Assembly: GCA_009840005.1 (NCBI GenBank)
Contig: VXOR01000073.1
Location: 84,427 to 148,426, forward strand
Origin: Gemmatimonadota bacterium
GTDB lineage: Bacteria > Latescibacterota > UBA2968 > UBA8231
DNA: 64,000 nt
Direction of reading: 5' to 3'
The notes beneath the pieces were generated by a model. The model was not told where the DNA came from. It worked only from the letters and a program-made list of their open reading frames with translations, and made no database searches. This document shows positions 45,512-54,354 of the stretch, piece by piece; within the stretch, counting starts at the first letter, position 1, and each line of letters opens with the position of its first letter. Position numbers and translations under genes: made by a program.

Positions 45512-46487
45512 AGCGGATGCGCGGGTCGGCAATGGCCAAGAGAATGTCCGACAGCAGGGTACCGATCACCGTCAGGACGCTGAGCATGAGCAGGAAACTG
45601 CCAGCCAAATACATGTCTTGGTTGCGGAGGGATTCGAGCAGCAAGGGGCCGGTTGTCGGCAGGCTCAACACCACGCTGGTGATGGCCGAGCCGGAGATCA
45701 GGTGCGGCAGCATCCAGCCGACCGTGCTGATAAAGGGATTGATCGCAATGCGCAATGGGTACTTAATCACCAAGCGGACCGGACCAAGGCCCTTGGCCAG
45801 CGCCGTTGTTACGTAGGGTTTGCCTAGCTCGTCGAGTAGATTGGCGCGCATGATCCGCATCAGCCCGGCCATGCCGGCCGTGCCGACGACCACGGCCGGG
45901 ATCCACAGATGCCCGAGCAAATCGCCGAACTTGGCCAAGCTCCACGGCGCACTCGCGTACTCGGGGGAAAACAACCCGCCCACGGCGATCCCAAACCACT
46001 CGTAGCCCAGGTACATCAAAACCAGCGCCAGCAGGAAGTTGGGCGTCGCCAAGCCGACGAAGGCCGCGAGGGTTGCCGTGTAGTCGAGCGCCGAGTACTG
46101 GCGCAGGGCCGAATAGATGCCTACCGGGAAGGCCACCAGCCAAGTCAACAAGGTCGCGGTCGAGGTAATCAGCAAGGTGTAGCCAAGCCGCTCCCAAATC
46201 AGGTTGTTGACCGACTGGCCGTACATCACCGAATAGCCCATATCGCCTTGGAGGAAGCCACCCATCCACTTGAAGTATTGGATAACCATCGGGTCGTCGA
46301 GGTGGTAGCGGGCGCGCAGGGCGGCGATCTGTTCCTCGGATATGTCTTGGCCCTCGGCCTGTAGCTCTTGCAGGCGCGACGTGATGATGTCCCCGGGCGG
46401 CAACTGGATGACGACAAATACCAGCACCGAAACGGCCAGCAGGGTGGGGATCATAATTAGGACGCGGCGGATGATGTAGTTGATCAT
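45504..46487 (-). CDS. oppB: oligopeptide ABC transporter permease, OppB type
   Basis: The 327-residue protein begins with the family start MINYIIRRVLIMIPTLLAVSV and has five further helices. The EAA loop LLDELGKPYVTTALAKGLG..RLVIKYPLR and the C-terminal IADPRIRYE are typical of OppB/DppB. It pairs with OppC. The spacer to the upstream binding-protein gene is a short tandem-repeat array that overlaps that gene's stop. Confidence 0.93.
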   Translation of the reverse strand: MINYIIRRVLIMIPTLLAVSVLVFVVIQLPPGDIITSRLQELQAEGQDISEEQIAALRARYHLDDPMVIQYFKWMGGFLQGDMGYSVMYGQSVNNLIWERLGYTLLITSTATLLTWLVAFPVGIYSALRQYSALDYTATLAAFVGLATPNFLLALVLMYLGYEWFGIAVGGLFSPEYASAPWSLAKFGDLLGHLWIPAVVVGTAGMAGLMRIMRANLLDELGKPYVTTALAKGLGPVRLVIKYPLRIAINPFISTVGWMLPHLISGSAITSVVLSLPTTGPLLLESLRNQDMYLAGSFLLMLSVLTVIGTLLSDILLAIADPRIRYE

Positions 46488-46489
46488 GG

Positions 46490-46524
46490 GTTAGTGGTTA
46501 GTGGTTAGTGGTCACTGTCCACTG
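46490..46524. repeat. GTTAGTG tandem heptamer array
   Basis: Three perfect copies of GTTAGTG at 46490-46496, 46497-46503 and 46504-46510 are followed by the related GTCACTG and TCCACTG, so the array is also partly palindromic. It supplies the stop codon and last residues (DSDH) of the peptide-binding protein. It is related to the repeat at 4270-4364. Confidence 0.8.
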
Positions 46525-48475
46525 CTAGATACCAAGTCTCTGGATAGTAGGGCCAAGACCAGCGCGAATCCCACCCCCAATAGCCTTGGCGCGGGACATT
46601 GCGCAGCCGGTTGCTAACAATGACGGGATGTGGCCCTAGGCCGATGACGCCGAGCGCCCACAGGTTGTCGGCTTGGCTCTGGAGAATTTTCTTGCCCATG
46701 GCGATGCGCTCTTGGAGGTCGGATGTGCGGCGGAGCACCTCCCACCAAGCGATTAGGTCCCGGACCTTGCCGGGCGGCATCCAGCCGCGCACTCCGTCCG
46801 ACCGGTACCACCGCGACCACTCCGGCCACTGGGTCACCTCCTGCCCCACGTGCATGGGCACGTACCAAAAAGGCTCGATGGGAAAGAGGATGTCGGCATT
46901 GCGGTCAGCGTGCCAGATGCTCATGTCCATAACCCCGCCTCGAGTGCGGATGCCTTGTAGCGCGCCGCTTATTTGCTTGCGGTTGATGTGCAGCCCCACT
47001 TCGCGCCAATGGGCGGTCACCAAATCCACCGTAACTTGCTTTGGCGTCTCCCCGATTGTGTACTCCAGCGTGATTTCGAGGGGGCGGCCATCGGGATGCT
47101 CGCGCCGGCCATCGCCGTTGCGGTCAATCAGCCCCATCTCGTCGAGCAGGGCGCGGGCGCGTTGCGGATCGTACTCGGCCCAAGCTGCGGCAAAGGAAGG
47201 CTCAAAGTAGCGGCTCGAAGATACGACCGTCAACTGGCGTGGAACCCCTTGCCCGTAATAGGCGATGTCGTTGATCTCGGCGCGGTTGATGGCCAGCGAG
47301 AGGGCGCGGCGAAAGCGCACGTCCTGAAAAATCTGCCGGAGCCGCTCGTCGGGGTGGGTCATGTTGGGCATGAAGGTCACGTCCGAGCCGTAGGGACGAG
47401 GCCAGAGGTAGGTCTCGTAGTCGTTGTCCTGCTCGAAGCGCTTAAACAGCGGGATGTCGGCGGTCTTAAACTGCCGCCCGGCAAAATCGACCTGCCCGGT
47501 GGCGGCCTTGGCCGCCATGATCTCGGGGCTGTCAACCCGCTGGACTTCGAGGTAATCGATATAGGGCAGTTGGTTGCCGGCCGGATCTACTTTGGGGTAG
47601 TAGGGGTTGCGGCGGTAGCGGACGCGCGTCGAAGTCTTGCTAACCACCACGTAAGCGGTCTGCACCGGCTTGTAAAAGACCATTAGGTCTCGAGTGTTGA
47701 TAACGGCTTGGAAGTAAGTTCGCCAGTCTTGCACGCCGAGTTCTTCTGCTTCGTGCGCTAGCTGATCTGCGTCGGTAAAGTCGGGGTGATAGCGGCGCAT
47801 AAAGTGTGCTGGTGCCGACAGGTGCGAGCTGTTGTGGGCGAGGTGCTTGACAAAGAGCGGCATCGGCTGGGGAAAGTGATAGCTAAAGACGTGGGGACTG
47901 TGTTTTTCGATGCGGGCTCCCTTAAAGCGGGGCGACACCACGGGCGTGAGGCTTTTGTTCTGATGGACGCGATCGAACCAAAAGACAAAGTCGTCGGCCG
48001 TCACTGGGTGGCCGTCAGACCACTTGTGACCGGGCCGGAGGAAGACCATCAGGGTCTGCGCGTCGTTGTGGTACTCGACCCGTGCGGCAAAGTTGGGTAG
48101 GGTTAGCTGGAGCTGCGGCCCCGGGCGCAGGGTTCCTTCGGGCACGTTGAGGAGTTGTTCGCCGGCGAGAAACAGCCGCGCGGTGCCCCCGTAGGTCCCA
48201 ATTCCATTAATCGGCTCGACGACAATCGGGTCGTCGGGGAGCCGCTCCGCCACCGGCGGCAACTCGCCGCTGGCCACCAGCTCGTCGAGCATGGGCGACT
48301 GGCGAAAGGTAGTTAAGCCGACTTCCGAGGCCGTGCGCGGCGGATGGAACCAGCTTTCGGGCCACGCAGTGCGCGGGATATCGCCCTCGGCCGCAGGGGG
48401 TGCCGCTTGACTTTCTCGGCCGCATCCTACTAGGACCACGAGCATTAGTAGGAACCCAGCCTGCACTCCATTCAT
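46505..48475 (-). CDS. oppA: peptide-binding lipoprotein of the ABC transporter (OppA-like)
   Basis: The protein of about 656 residues has a lipoprotein signal (MNGVQAGFLLMLVVLVGC) and the SBP_bac_5 fold. Typical segments are LRPGHKWSDGHPVTADDFVFWFDRV, IDYLEVQRVDSPEIMAAKAATGQVDFAG, DVRFRRALSLAINRAEIND and ARALLDEMGLIDRNGDGRREHPDG. It captures peptides or related solutes in the periplasm for OppBCDF. At about 650 residues it is longer than E. coli OppA, like those of many FCB and Thermus-type bacteria. ATG 48475 fits the signal peptide best; GTG 48490 is possible. The C-terminal DSDH comes from a repeat. Confidence 0.9.
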   Translation of the reverse strand: MNGVQAGFLLMLVVLVGCGRESQAAPPAAEGDIPRTAWPESWFHPPRTASEVGLTTFRQSPMLDELVASGELPPVAERLPDDPIVVEPINGIGTYGGTARLFLAGEQLLNVPEGTLRPGPQLQLTLPNFAARVEYHNDAQTLMVFLRPGHKWSDGHPVTADDFVFWFDRVHQNKSLTPVVSPRFKGARIEKHSPHVFSYHFPQPMPLFVKHLAHNSSHLSAPAHFMRRYHPDFTDADQLAHEAEELGVQDWRTYFQAVINTRDLMVFYKPVQTAYVVVSKTSTRVRYRRNPYYPKVDPAGNQLPYIDYLEVQRVDSPEIMAAKAATGQVDFAGRQFKTADIPLFKRFEQDNDYETYLWPRPYGSDVTFMPNMTHPDERLRQIFQDVRFRRALSLAINRAEINDIAYYGQGVPRQLTVVSSSRYFEPSFAAAWAEYDPQRARALLDEMGLIDRNGDGRREHPDGRPLEITLEYTIGETPKQVTVDLVTAHWREVGLHINRKQISGALQGIRTRGGVMDMSIWHADRNADILFPIEPFWYVPMHVGQEVTQWPEWSRWYRSDGVRGWMPPGKVRDLIAWWEVLRRTSDLQERIAMGKKILQSQADNLWALGVIGLGPHPVIVSNRLRNVPRQGYWGWDSRWSWPYYPETWYLAVDSDH

Positions 48476-48621
48476 CAAAATTTGTACCACCCGGAAAGAG
48501 GCGCACCGCCTGAGAGCGGCTAATAATCAAAGGCCAAAAAGTCTAAAGCGATTCCGACCATTGCGCCAGAGGGAGCGACGACCTACTTTTTTCACGCATC
48601 AACACGCGAGGAGATGGCGAT

Positions 48622-48960
48622 ATGAAAATGCTAATGTGCGTAGTAAGGCCCAATGCACTGGACGCGATCAAAGAAGCACTGAGCAAGTTGGGCATCCAGG
48701 GCATAACAGTCAGCGAGGTCAAGGGGTTTGGCCGCCAGAAGGGCCACAAGGAGATCTATCGCGGTGCCGAGTACGTCGTCGATTTTACGCCTAAAATCAA
48801 GGTCGAGGTGGTGGTGAAAAACGACCTCGCCGAGCAGTGCGTGGATGCGGTGTGCGGGGCTGCGCGCACGGGTCAGATCGGCGATGGCAAAATTTTCATG
48901 CTGTCGGTGGATGAGGTCGTGCGGATCCGCACCGGGGAGACCGGCGACGCGGCTATTTAG
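48622..48960 (+). CDS. glnB: PII nitrogen-regulatory protein
   Basis: The 112-residue protein is a standard PII trimer subunit. It has the T-loop segment GRQKGHKEIYRGAEYVVDF with the modifiable Tyr near residue 51, the B-loop GAARTGQIGDGKIF, and the C-terminal EVVRIRTGETG. PII senses ATP/ADP and 2-oxoglutarate and controls nitrogen enzymes. A GGAG site precedes ATG at 48622. No amtB, glnA or glnD is adjacent, so its partner here cannot be named. It ends at its own terminator. Confidence 0.95.
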   Translation: MKMLMCVVRPNALDAIKEALSKLGIQGITVSEVKGFGRQKGHKEIYRGAEYVVDFTPKIKVEVVVKNDLAEQCVDAVCGAARTGQIGDGKIFMLSVDEVVRIRTGETGDAAI

Positions 48961-49011
48961 CGGGCGGGACGCTCTATAGGGTAACAAGTAGAAAAACAAC
49001 AACTAACCCCA

Positions 49012-49052
49012 ATGCGGGCGAGGGACGTGGTTCCCTCGCCCGCATTTTTTTT
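49012..49052 (+). terminator. Rho-independent terminator of the PII gene
   Basis: ATGCGGGCGAGGGA (49012-49025) pairs perfectly with TCCCTCGCCCGCAT (49032-49045) around a 6-base loop, followed by eight T residues. A near-copy of the stem occurs at the end of purF (60290-60315). Confidence 0.95.
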
Positions 49053-49063
49053 GCAAAAAGTGC

Positions 49064-49091
49064 TTGACAAATTTTTTTGGTTCTGTATTAA
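49064..49091 (+). promoter_or_regulatory. promoter of the GntR-ABC operon
   Basis: TTGACA (49064-49069) and TATTAA (49086-49091) are spaced by 16 bases. A second perfect TATAAT stands at 49116-49121 but has no good -35 box. The -10 element of the first lies inside a palindromic operator. Confidence 0.7.
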
Positions 49092-49104
49092 TGATTTAAT
49101 ACAG
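49083..49104. promoter_or_regulatory. palindromic operator for the GntR/YtrA-type regulator
   Basis: CTGTATTAA (49083-49091) is perfectly repeated in inverted form as TTAATACAG (49096-49104) with TGAT between. It overlaps the -10 box and lies 32 bases before the regulator gene, so it is probably the binding site for autorepression and control of the whole operon. Confidence 0.8.
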
Positions 49105-49135
49105 TAAATCACTTGTATAATCTGGAAAGATGCTC

Positions 49136-49555
49136 ATGGCTAAACGCAAGATCGCACGGGGAGGGGACGCGCTGCATCTGCGCCTCGATACCGCTGTAGG
49201 GGTGCCGATCTACCTACAACTGATCGAGCAGATCAAGTACCACATCGCCACCGGTACCCTCAAAGCCGACGACGATTTGCCCTCGGTGCGAGCCGTGGCC
49301 AGCGCCCAGCTAATCAACCCGAACACCGTCGCCCGCGCTTACCTCGAATTGGAGCGCGAGGGCGTCATCTACAAAAGGCGCGGCATGGGAACGTACGTCG
49401 CCGAAAAGGGGGTCTCGATGAGTACTGAAGAGCGGCTGAATATCGTGCGCAACATAATGGAAAAGGCACTGGTAGAAGGGACGCAGCTTGGGCTGGACGC
49501 GGCGAGCCTGCGCCGAGTGTTTGAGGAAACCCTAGAAAAATTTAGCAGCCAATAG
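49136..49555 (+). CDS. GntR-family repressor, YtrA subfamily
   Basis: The 139-residue protein has the GntR winged helix (PIYLQLIEQIKYHIATGTLKADDDLPSVRAVASAQLINPNTVARAYLELEREGVIYKRRGMGTYVA, about residues 22-88). The short C-terminal helical tail (about 45 residues) is characteristic of YtrA-type regulators, which lack a large ligand domain and usually control ABC transporters encoded with them. ATG 49136 is preferred, with GGAAAG 6 bases upstream; ATG 49130 lies inside that site. It likely binds the palindrome at 49083-49104. Confidence 0.9.
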   Translation: MAKRKIARGGDALHLRLDTAVGVPIYLQLIEQIKYHIATGTLKADDDLPSVRAVASAQLINPNTVARAYLELEREGVIYKRRGMGTYVAEKGVSMSTEERLNIVRNIMEKALVEGTQLGLDAASLRRVFEETLEKFSSQ

Positions 49556-49566
49556 GAGAAGCAACT

Positions 49567-50463
49567 ATGGCAGCAGCGGCGATTCGCATTGCAGGCTTGG
49601 TTAAAACCTTTGGCAAACACCGAGCGGTAGATGGGCTAGACTTAGAGGTGCCCGAGGGCAGTATCTTCGGCTTTTTGGGGCGCAACGGGGCCGGCAAGAC
49701 TACGACCATCAAAATACTGATGAATATGCTCAAACCCACCGCCGGCGCGGTGGAGGTGCTGGGCCAAGACCCGCACATCCACGAAAAGGAACTCAAGGAG
49801 CGGGTGGGCTACATCTCGGACAATCCGGTGCTGTACGACTGGATGAAGGTCGAGGAGGTGGCGTGGTTTGCCGGGCAGTTGTATCCGCGTTGGGATCAGC
49901 AGAAGGTCGCCGCACTGATCGAGCACTTTGGGCTGGACCCCAAGCAGAAGATCAAGCACCTGTCGCGGGGCATGAACGCCCAACTCAATCTGGCGTTGGT
50001 GCTGGGCCACGACCCGGAGTTGTTGATCCTCGACGAGCCGGCTTCGGGGCTGGACGTGATCGTGCGCCGCGACGTGCTCGAAAGCATCATCCAAGTCATC
50101 AGTGCGGAAGGCCGGACGGTGTTTTTCTCGTCGCATTTGGTGCACGAAGTCGAGCGGGTGGCCGATCAGGTCGCCATTATCGACCAAGGCAAGTTGTTGG
50201 TTTGCGGCGAGTTGGATGCGGTGCGGCAGCAGGTTAAGCGGGTGCTGGTGCGGACCGAGGACGCGGTGGATTTTGCCGGAGTGGCCGGGCTGCGCGGCGT
50301 GCAGGGCGAGGGCCGCCAGCGGCTGTTGACGATTTTCGACTACGGAGACGAGGCCAAAGCGCAGATTGAACAGGCGGGTGGACAAGTTGTCGAGGTGATC
50401 GACTTGAGTTTGGAGGAAAGTTTCGTCGAACACGTGACGCCGCAAGGGGGAATTCCATCGTGA
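49567..50463 (+). CDS. ABC transporter ATPase
   Basis: The 298-residue protein has Walker A GRNGAGKTTTIKILM near residue 40, the Q-loop region VGYISDNPVLYDWM, signature LSRGMNAQLNLALVLGH, Walker B LLILDEPASGLD and H-loop FFSSHLVHEVERVAD. A C-terminal domain of about 75 residues is typical of ABC-2 type exporters. The signature LSRGM deviates from LSGGQ, as in other YtrB-type ATPases. Its stop overlaps the GTG of the next gene (GTGA). It must energise the two propeller-bearing permeases downstream. Confidence 0.93.
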   Translation: MAAAAIRIAGLVKTFGKHRAVDGLDLEVPEGSIFGFLGRNGAGKTTTIKILMNMLKPTAGAVEVLGQDPHIHEKELKERVGYISDNPVLYDWMKVEEVAWFAGQLYPRWDQQKVAALIEHFGLDPKQKIKHLSRGMNAQLNLALVLGHDPELLILDEPASGLDVIVRRDVLESIIQVISAEGRTVFFSSHLVHEVERVADQVAIIDQGKLLVCGELDAVRQQVKRVLVRTEDAVDFAGVAGLRGVQGEGRQRLLTIFDYGDEAKAQIEQAGGQVVEVIDLSLEESFVEHVTPQGGIPS

Positions 50464-52331
50464 GGGCTTGGCGCGCATTGCTGTGGAAGGAGAGCCGCGA
50501 GGAGCTGCCGAAAGTGCTGGTGGGGTTGGGGTTGTGTGCGGTGGTAGTGGCGCTGCGGCAGAACGCGGAGTTCAACGAGGAATTTGCCCGAGACTTTGCT
50601 CGCTGGATTACGAATTTTATCGTGGTCTGCGGCGTCGCGTTGGGCATGGGCTTGGTCGCCAAGGAAAGCAGCAAGGGCACCTTGTCGTTTTTGTTGGGCA
50701 AACCCCTGTCGGCAGTGGATGTGTTGCTGCCCAAGTACGTCGTCGGCGCGGTGGTCCTGTTGGTGCTGGCCGCTGGGGCTTGGGTGACGGTGTATGTGGA
50801 CTTGGAGGGGCTGGCGTCTAAGAGCTATAGCTTCTACAGCTATACCGGCTCTTGGTACTTCCCTCTAAAGCAGTTCGCCGAGGAAGTAGGTTATGTCAAC
50901 ATGTTGCTGGTCCACCTTACGACGGGATTGGTAGCCTACAGCTTGATCTTCGCCAGTTCGACAGTGTCCGATCACCCGCTCAAAGGGGCGGCCTTGGGCA
51001 TTTTGCTGCTGGTCGTCTTGGACATGTTATCCGACAGCGTGCTTCACTATTTCCCCGCGCTCAAGCCATCCCTCGCGTTTCTTTCAAATCGGACTACGAT
51101 AGTCCGCATGGTGAGCGACCCTTGGCTCTATTTCGTGCGACTAAGCGCCACAGCGGCGGTTATGGCCGCTTGTGCGGCGGTTTCCATCGCGCTTTGGTGC
51201 CGCTTCCGTGGGGTCAGCATCGGTTGGAAGCCCATTGTCATCGGCTGGCTGGGTCTGATCGCTTGCATAAATCTCGGTGATCTGACCCGTGAACCTCCGC
51301 CGCCAAAATCGGGACCGCTGAGTGTTCTTACCCCGGAGGAAGGGACCTATCTCGACTTGGCCGTCGTCGGGGAGCGGGGGTATGTGGCGACTGAAGGGGG
51401 CTTGGCGGTCATAGATTTGCGCGATCCTACCAAGCCTGAGCTACTAGTTGCCGTGGAGGTGCCACTGTGGTCAATGCGCCGGATCGCGGTCGTGGACTCG
51501 CTGGCCTACCTCCTCGGCCAGCACAAGGGGTTGCCCGCTGACAGCCTCGGCATCGCCGTCTTCAGCATCGGCGATCCGGTCGACCCGGTCTTCAAAGGGT
51601 ACCGGATAATTGGCGGTGATATAGAGGCATCTTGGGACTGGGAGCGCTGCGGCGCGGGATTGATCCTCAGCGGGCGTTGGGGTGGTAAGTTGGGATTAGT
51701 GTCGTTTGCGTTAGATGCGGAAGGGCTGCCAGCACGGGCGGACGAACTGGTCGTCGAGGAGCTACCAGAAGGCTACAAGGATGACTTCCGAGGCTGGTGG
51801 GAACACAAACTGTCCATGCACGTACACAACGAGCGGATATGGGTAGGATACAGGGCCGGTTTCCTCGCGGTGAATGCCCAGAATTTGGGAGCGCTGCGAG
51901 AGATCGTGCGAGTGGAAATGGACGACTACAACAGTGCTTACGACTCGAATAAGAGCCGCCCGATAGCTCGTGAGGGCAACACGCTCTACGTCCGACGGTA
52001 CTGGCCCGGAGACTTGGTAGCCTTCGACATCACTGATCCCAACAGGCCGCGCGAAATCGGATACTGGTCTTTTAGTGCTGGAACTACCATAAAAGTAATT
52101 GACTCTTGGGTGTACAGTACGAGGTCGAATGGGTTAGTCGTCCATCGGTTGACCGATTATCACGCCTACGAGGATGTGGGATCTTGGGAAGTGCCCGATG
52201 AGCTACAGTCTCGGTATTCTTTTAGTCGTGGTTGGAGACGGCTCCATCTCGTCCGCGACCATTTCTATACCCTGATCGGGCGTTCGCTCATGGTGTTCCC
52301 GCTGAAGCTAACCGAAGGGAGCCAGCTATGA
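50460..52331 (+). CDS. ABC-2 type permease with fused C-terminal beta-propeller (first copy)
   Basis: The 623-residue protein has about six membrane helices in residues 1-275. It starts RAWRALLWKESREELPKVL and contains AKESSKGTLSFLLGKPLSAVDVLLPKYV, typical of ABC-2 permeases. A soluble domain of about 340 residues follows, with repeated LVIVD-like blades (GGLAVIDLRDPTKPELL, LGIAVFSIGDPVDPVFKGY, GDLVAFDITDPNRPREIGYW). By topology this domain should be outside the inner membrane. I know of no named transporter with this fusion. It is a paralogue of the next gene and coupled to it by ATGA; the start GTG overlaps the ATPase stop. Confidence 0.8.
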   Translation: MRAWRALLWKESREELPKVLVGLGLCAVVVALRQNAEFNEEFARDFARWITNFIVVCGVALGMGLVAKESSKGTLSFLLGKPLSAVDVLLPKYVVGAVVLLVLAAGAWVTVYVDLEGLASKSYSFYSYTGSWYFPLKQFAEEVGYVNMLLVHLTTGLVAYSLIFASSTVSDHPLKGAALGILLLVVLDMLSDSVLHYFPALKPSLAFLSNRTTIVRMVSDPWLYFVRLSATAAVMAACAAVSIALWCRFRGVSIGWKPIVIGWLGLIACINLGDLTREPPPPKSGPLSVLTPEEGTYLDLAVVGERGYVATEGGLAVIDLRDPTKPELLVAVEVPLWSMRRIAVVDSLAYLLGQHKGLPADSLGIAVFSIGDPVDPVFKGYRIIGGDIEASWDWERCGAGLILSGRWGGKLGLVSFALDAEGLPARADELVVEELPEGYKDDFRGWWEHKLSMHVHNERIWVGYRAGFLAVNAQNLGALREIVRVEMDDYNSAYDSNKSRPIAREGNTLYVRRYWPGDLVAFDITDPNRPREIGYWSFSAGTTIKVIDSWVYSTRSNGLVVHRLTDYHAYEDVGSWEVPDELQSRYSFSRGWRRLHLVRDHFYTLIGRSLMVFPLKLTEGSQL

Positions 52332-54214
52332 GTGCCTTATACGCGCTGTTGTGGAAAGAGGGCCGTGAAATCCTGCCCAAGATGCTAGGAATCGTCGCGC
52401 TCGCCGCGCTGATCTATCTGATGCGGCACCATGCCGATTTCAACCGCGTGTTCTCAGAAAATTACCTCCTAACTGCTCCTAGAGGTATTCTGGTGTGGAT
52501 GGCGATCATGCTGGCTATGGACGCCATCGCCCGCGAGCGCAGCACCGGCACCCTATCCTTCCTCCTAGACAAGCCGGTAGCGGGCGCGACAGTGCTGGCG
52601 ATCAAGTTCTTGTTAGGGCTTGGCGGCCTGCTGTTGGTCGCGCTAGTGGCTTGGGCGACGGTGTATCTGGGTCTAGATAATCTCGAAGTGGGCCAAGGGT
52701 GGGAGGCATATCAACTGACCACCGTGCAGAGCATTGACTATGCCTCAATGGTCGCCCTGTCGTTTACTCAATTCTCATTGCTCTACGCTCTGATTTTTAT
52801 TGGCTCGGTGATAACGGACCATCCCTTCAAGGGTGCCGCCGTGGGGATTGCGCTGGCCGTGGTGTTGGGGGGATTCCTTACAGGCTCGGCAACGGCCATC
52901 TTTCCGCTTCTCAATCACTATCCACTCGTCGCAATCGGCTTGGATAATGAAGGGCATTTGGTGCGCTTGGCGACGGACTCAGCTCGGTTTTGGGTGACGG
53001 TCTTGGCCAGTCTGGGTTTGACAGCGACGGCACTGGTGGTGGCGGCAATGCTTTTGCGCCGCTACCGCGACGCTATCCTCTCGTGGCGCACGGTGGCGAT
53101 AGGGTGGGGTGGGGCAATTGCCGCCGTTTTTGTGATCCCCTACATCGCGGTCCCTGTTGCCAACCAACGAATGCCTGCTGGGGTGCTAGAGGCTCCCGAT
53201 AAGCAGTACTATGGGGATCTCGCGGTCCAAGGCGGGCTCGCCTATATGACCAACGGGCAAGGAGGTGTCTCCATCGCCGACTTGAGCAATCCGCAGCAGA
53301 TGCGCCTGCTCGGCAGCACTAGAATAGACTCCCATGCGTTGAGCTTTACCGAAATATGTGTGGCTGATTCTCTGGTATATAGCGTCGGATGGCGCAAAGG
53401 GCTACCCAGCGACAGCCTCGGGGTGGCCGTCTTCGACGTCAGCGACCCAGCCGCGCCCATGCTCAAGGGCTACCTTATGTTCACCGCCATTAAAAAGAGG
53501 AAGTGGGCCTACCAGTATTGGGGGGCCACAGACGGCGGTTTACTCCTCGTCCGGGAGCGGGGCGATGCCTTGATTGCCGAGTCGTTCGCCTTTGATGAAA
53601 AGGGCATGCCAGTGGTGGGCGATGAGCGAGTGATAATGACCATACCCGATCCCTTCAACGATCCCTCTGTATGGAGTCGCCGATGCCATGTAAATGTGCG
53701 CGGAAGTCGCGCCTACATAGGGACCAAGCATGAATTGGTGGTCATTGATGTGACCGATGCGCGTGCTTTGCACGAGGTCGAGCGGCATACTCTAGAGTCC
53801 TTTCGGCCTCGGTCTTACTACGGGTCTAAGTTGGTAGCTATTGATGGCGACAAGCTCTATGTTGAGCGCTTTTGGCCGCAAGAGTTGGTCGAGTTCGATA
53901 TCACCAATTCCGATCAACTGCGCGAAGTGGGATACCTGCCGTTGTCTCGGAGCGATAAAAACGGACTTGATAAGCAGTTGCTGATTGCCGATGGGGTAGC
54001 CTATGGCCTAGCCGATGGAGTAGCCTACGGTCGGCCATACGATGAAGTGAGAGTGTGGACCATAGCCGAGTACGGGGCGCTGATCGAAAGTGATCCCTTG
54101 GTCGAACCCGAAGGACCCGGCAGGGAACGTTGGGGCTTTGAATATCTATCCGTGGCCCATGGGTATCTTTACGCGACTTGGGGTGGTGCGCTGCTAGCGT
54201 ACCGTTTGGATTAG
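52328..54214 (+). CDS. ABC-2 type permease with fused C-terminal beta-propeller (second copy)
   Basis: The 628-residue protein repeats the layout of its neighbour. It starts SALYALLWKEGREILPKML; ARERSTGTLSFLLDKPVAGATVLAIKF aligns with the first copy. About six helices end near residue 285. The propeller region includes GGVSIADLSNPQQMRLLGS, LGVAVFDVSDPAAPMLKGY and QELVEFDITNSDQLREVGYLP. The two were probably produced by duplication and form a heterodimer with one ATPase. A short duplication (VAYGLADGVAYG) occurs near residue 560. ATG 52328 overlaps the previous stop. The longer frame from 52232 lies inside the previous gene and is not used. Confidence 0.8.
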   Translation: MSALYALLWKEGREILPKMLGIVALAALIYLMRHHADFNRVFSENYLLTAPRGILVWMAIMLAMDAIARERSTGTLSFLLDKPVAGATVLAIKFLLGLGGLLLVALVAWATVYLGLDNLEVGQGWEAYQLTTVQSIDYASMVALSFTQFSLLYALIFIGSVITDHPFKGAAVGIALAVVLGGFLTGSATAIFPLLNHYPLVAIGLDNEGHLVRLATDSARFWVTVLASLGLTATALVVAAMLLRRYRDAILSWRTVAIGWGGAIAAVFVIPYIAVPVANQRMPAGVLEAPDKQYYGDLAVQGGLAYMTNGQGGVSIADLSNPQQMRLLGSTRIDSHALSFTEICVADSLVYSVGWRKGLPSDSLGVAVFDVSDPAAPMLKGYLMFTAIKKRKWAYQYWGATDGGLLLVRERGDALIAESFAFDEKGMPVVGDERVIMTIPDPFNDPSVWSRRCHVNVRGSRAYIGTKHELVVIDVTDARALHEVERHTLESFRPRSYYGSKLVAIDGDKLYVERFWPQELVEFDITNSDQLREVGYLPLSRSDKNGLDKQLLIADGVAYGLADGVAYGRPYDEVRVWTIAEYGALIESDPLVEPEGPGRERWGFEYLSVAHGYLYATWGGALLAYRLD

Positions 54215-54354
54215 GGCGAGACTAGGGAAGGTCGGCTTTGAGGGGACGGAGCTCCTATGGGCGCAATGTTAGACGACGTTACTCCGGCCTCTCATGCGCT
54301 CGGTTACCGAGTCGATGCGATTTTCAAGAAGGGTTCCAATCAAGGAGAAGTCTG

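Noticed and set aside
46973..47686. 237-residue plus-strand frame inside oppA
   Set aside because: It is antisense to a well-supported SBP_bac_5 protein and has no motif; long antisense frames are expected in GC-rich coding DNA.
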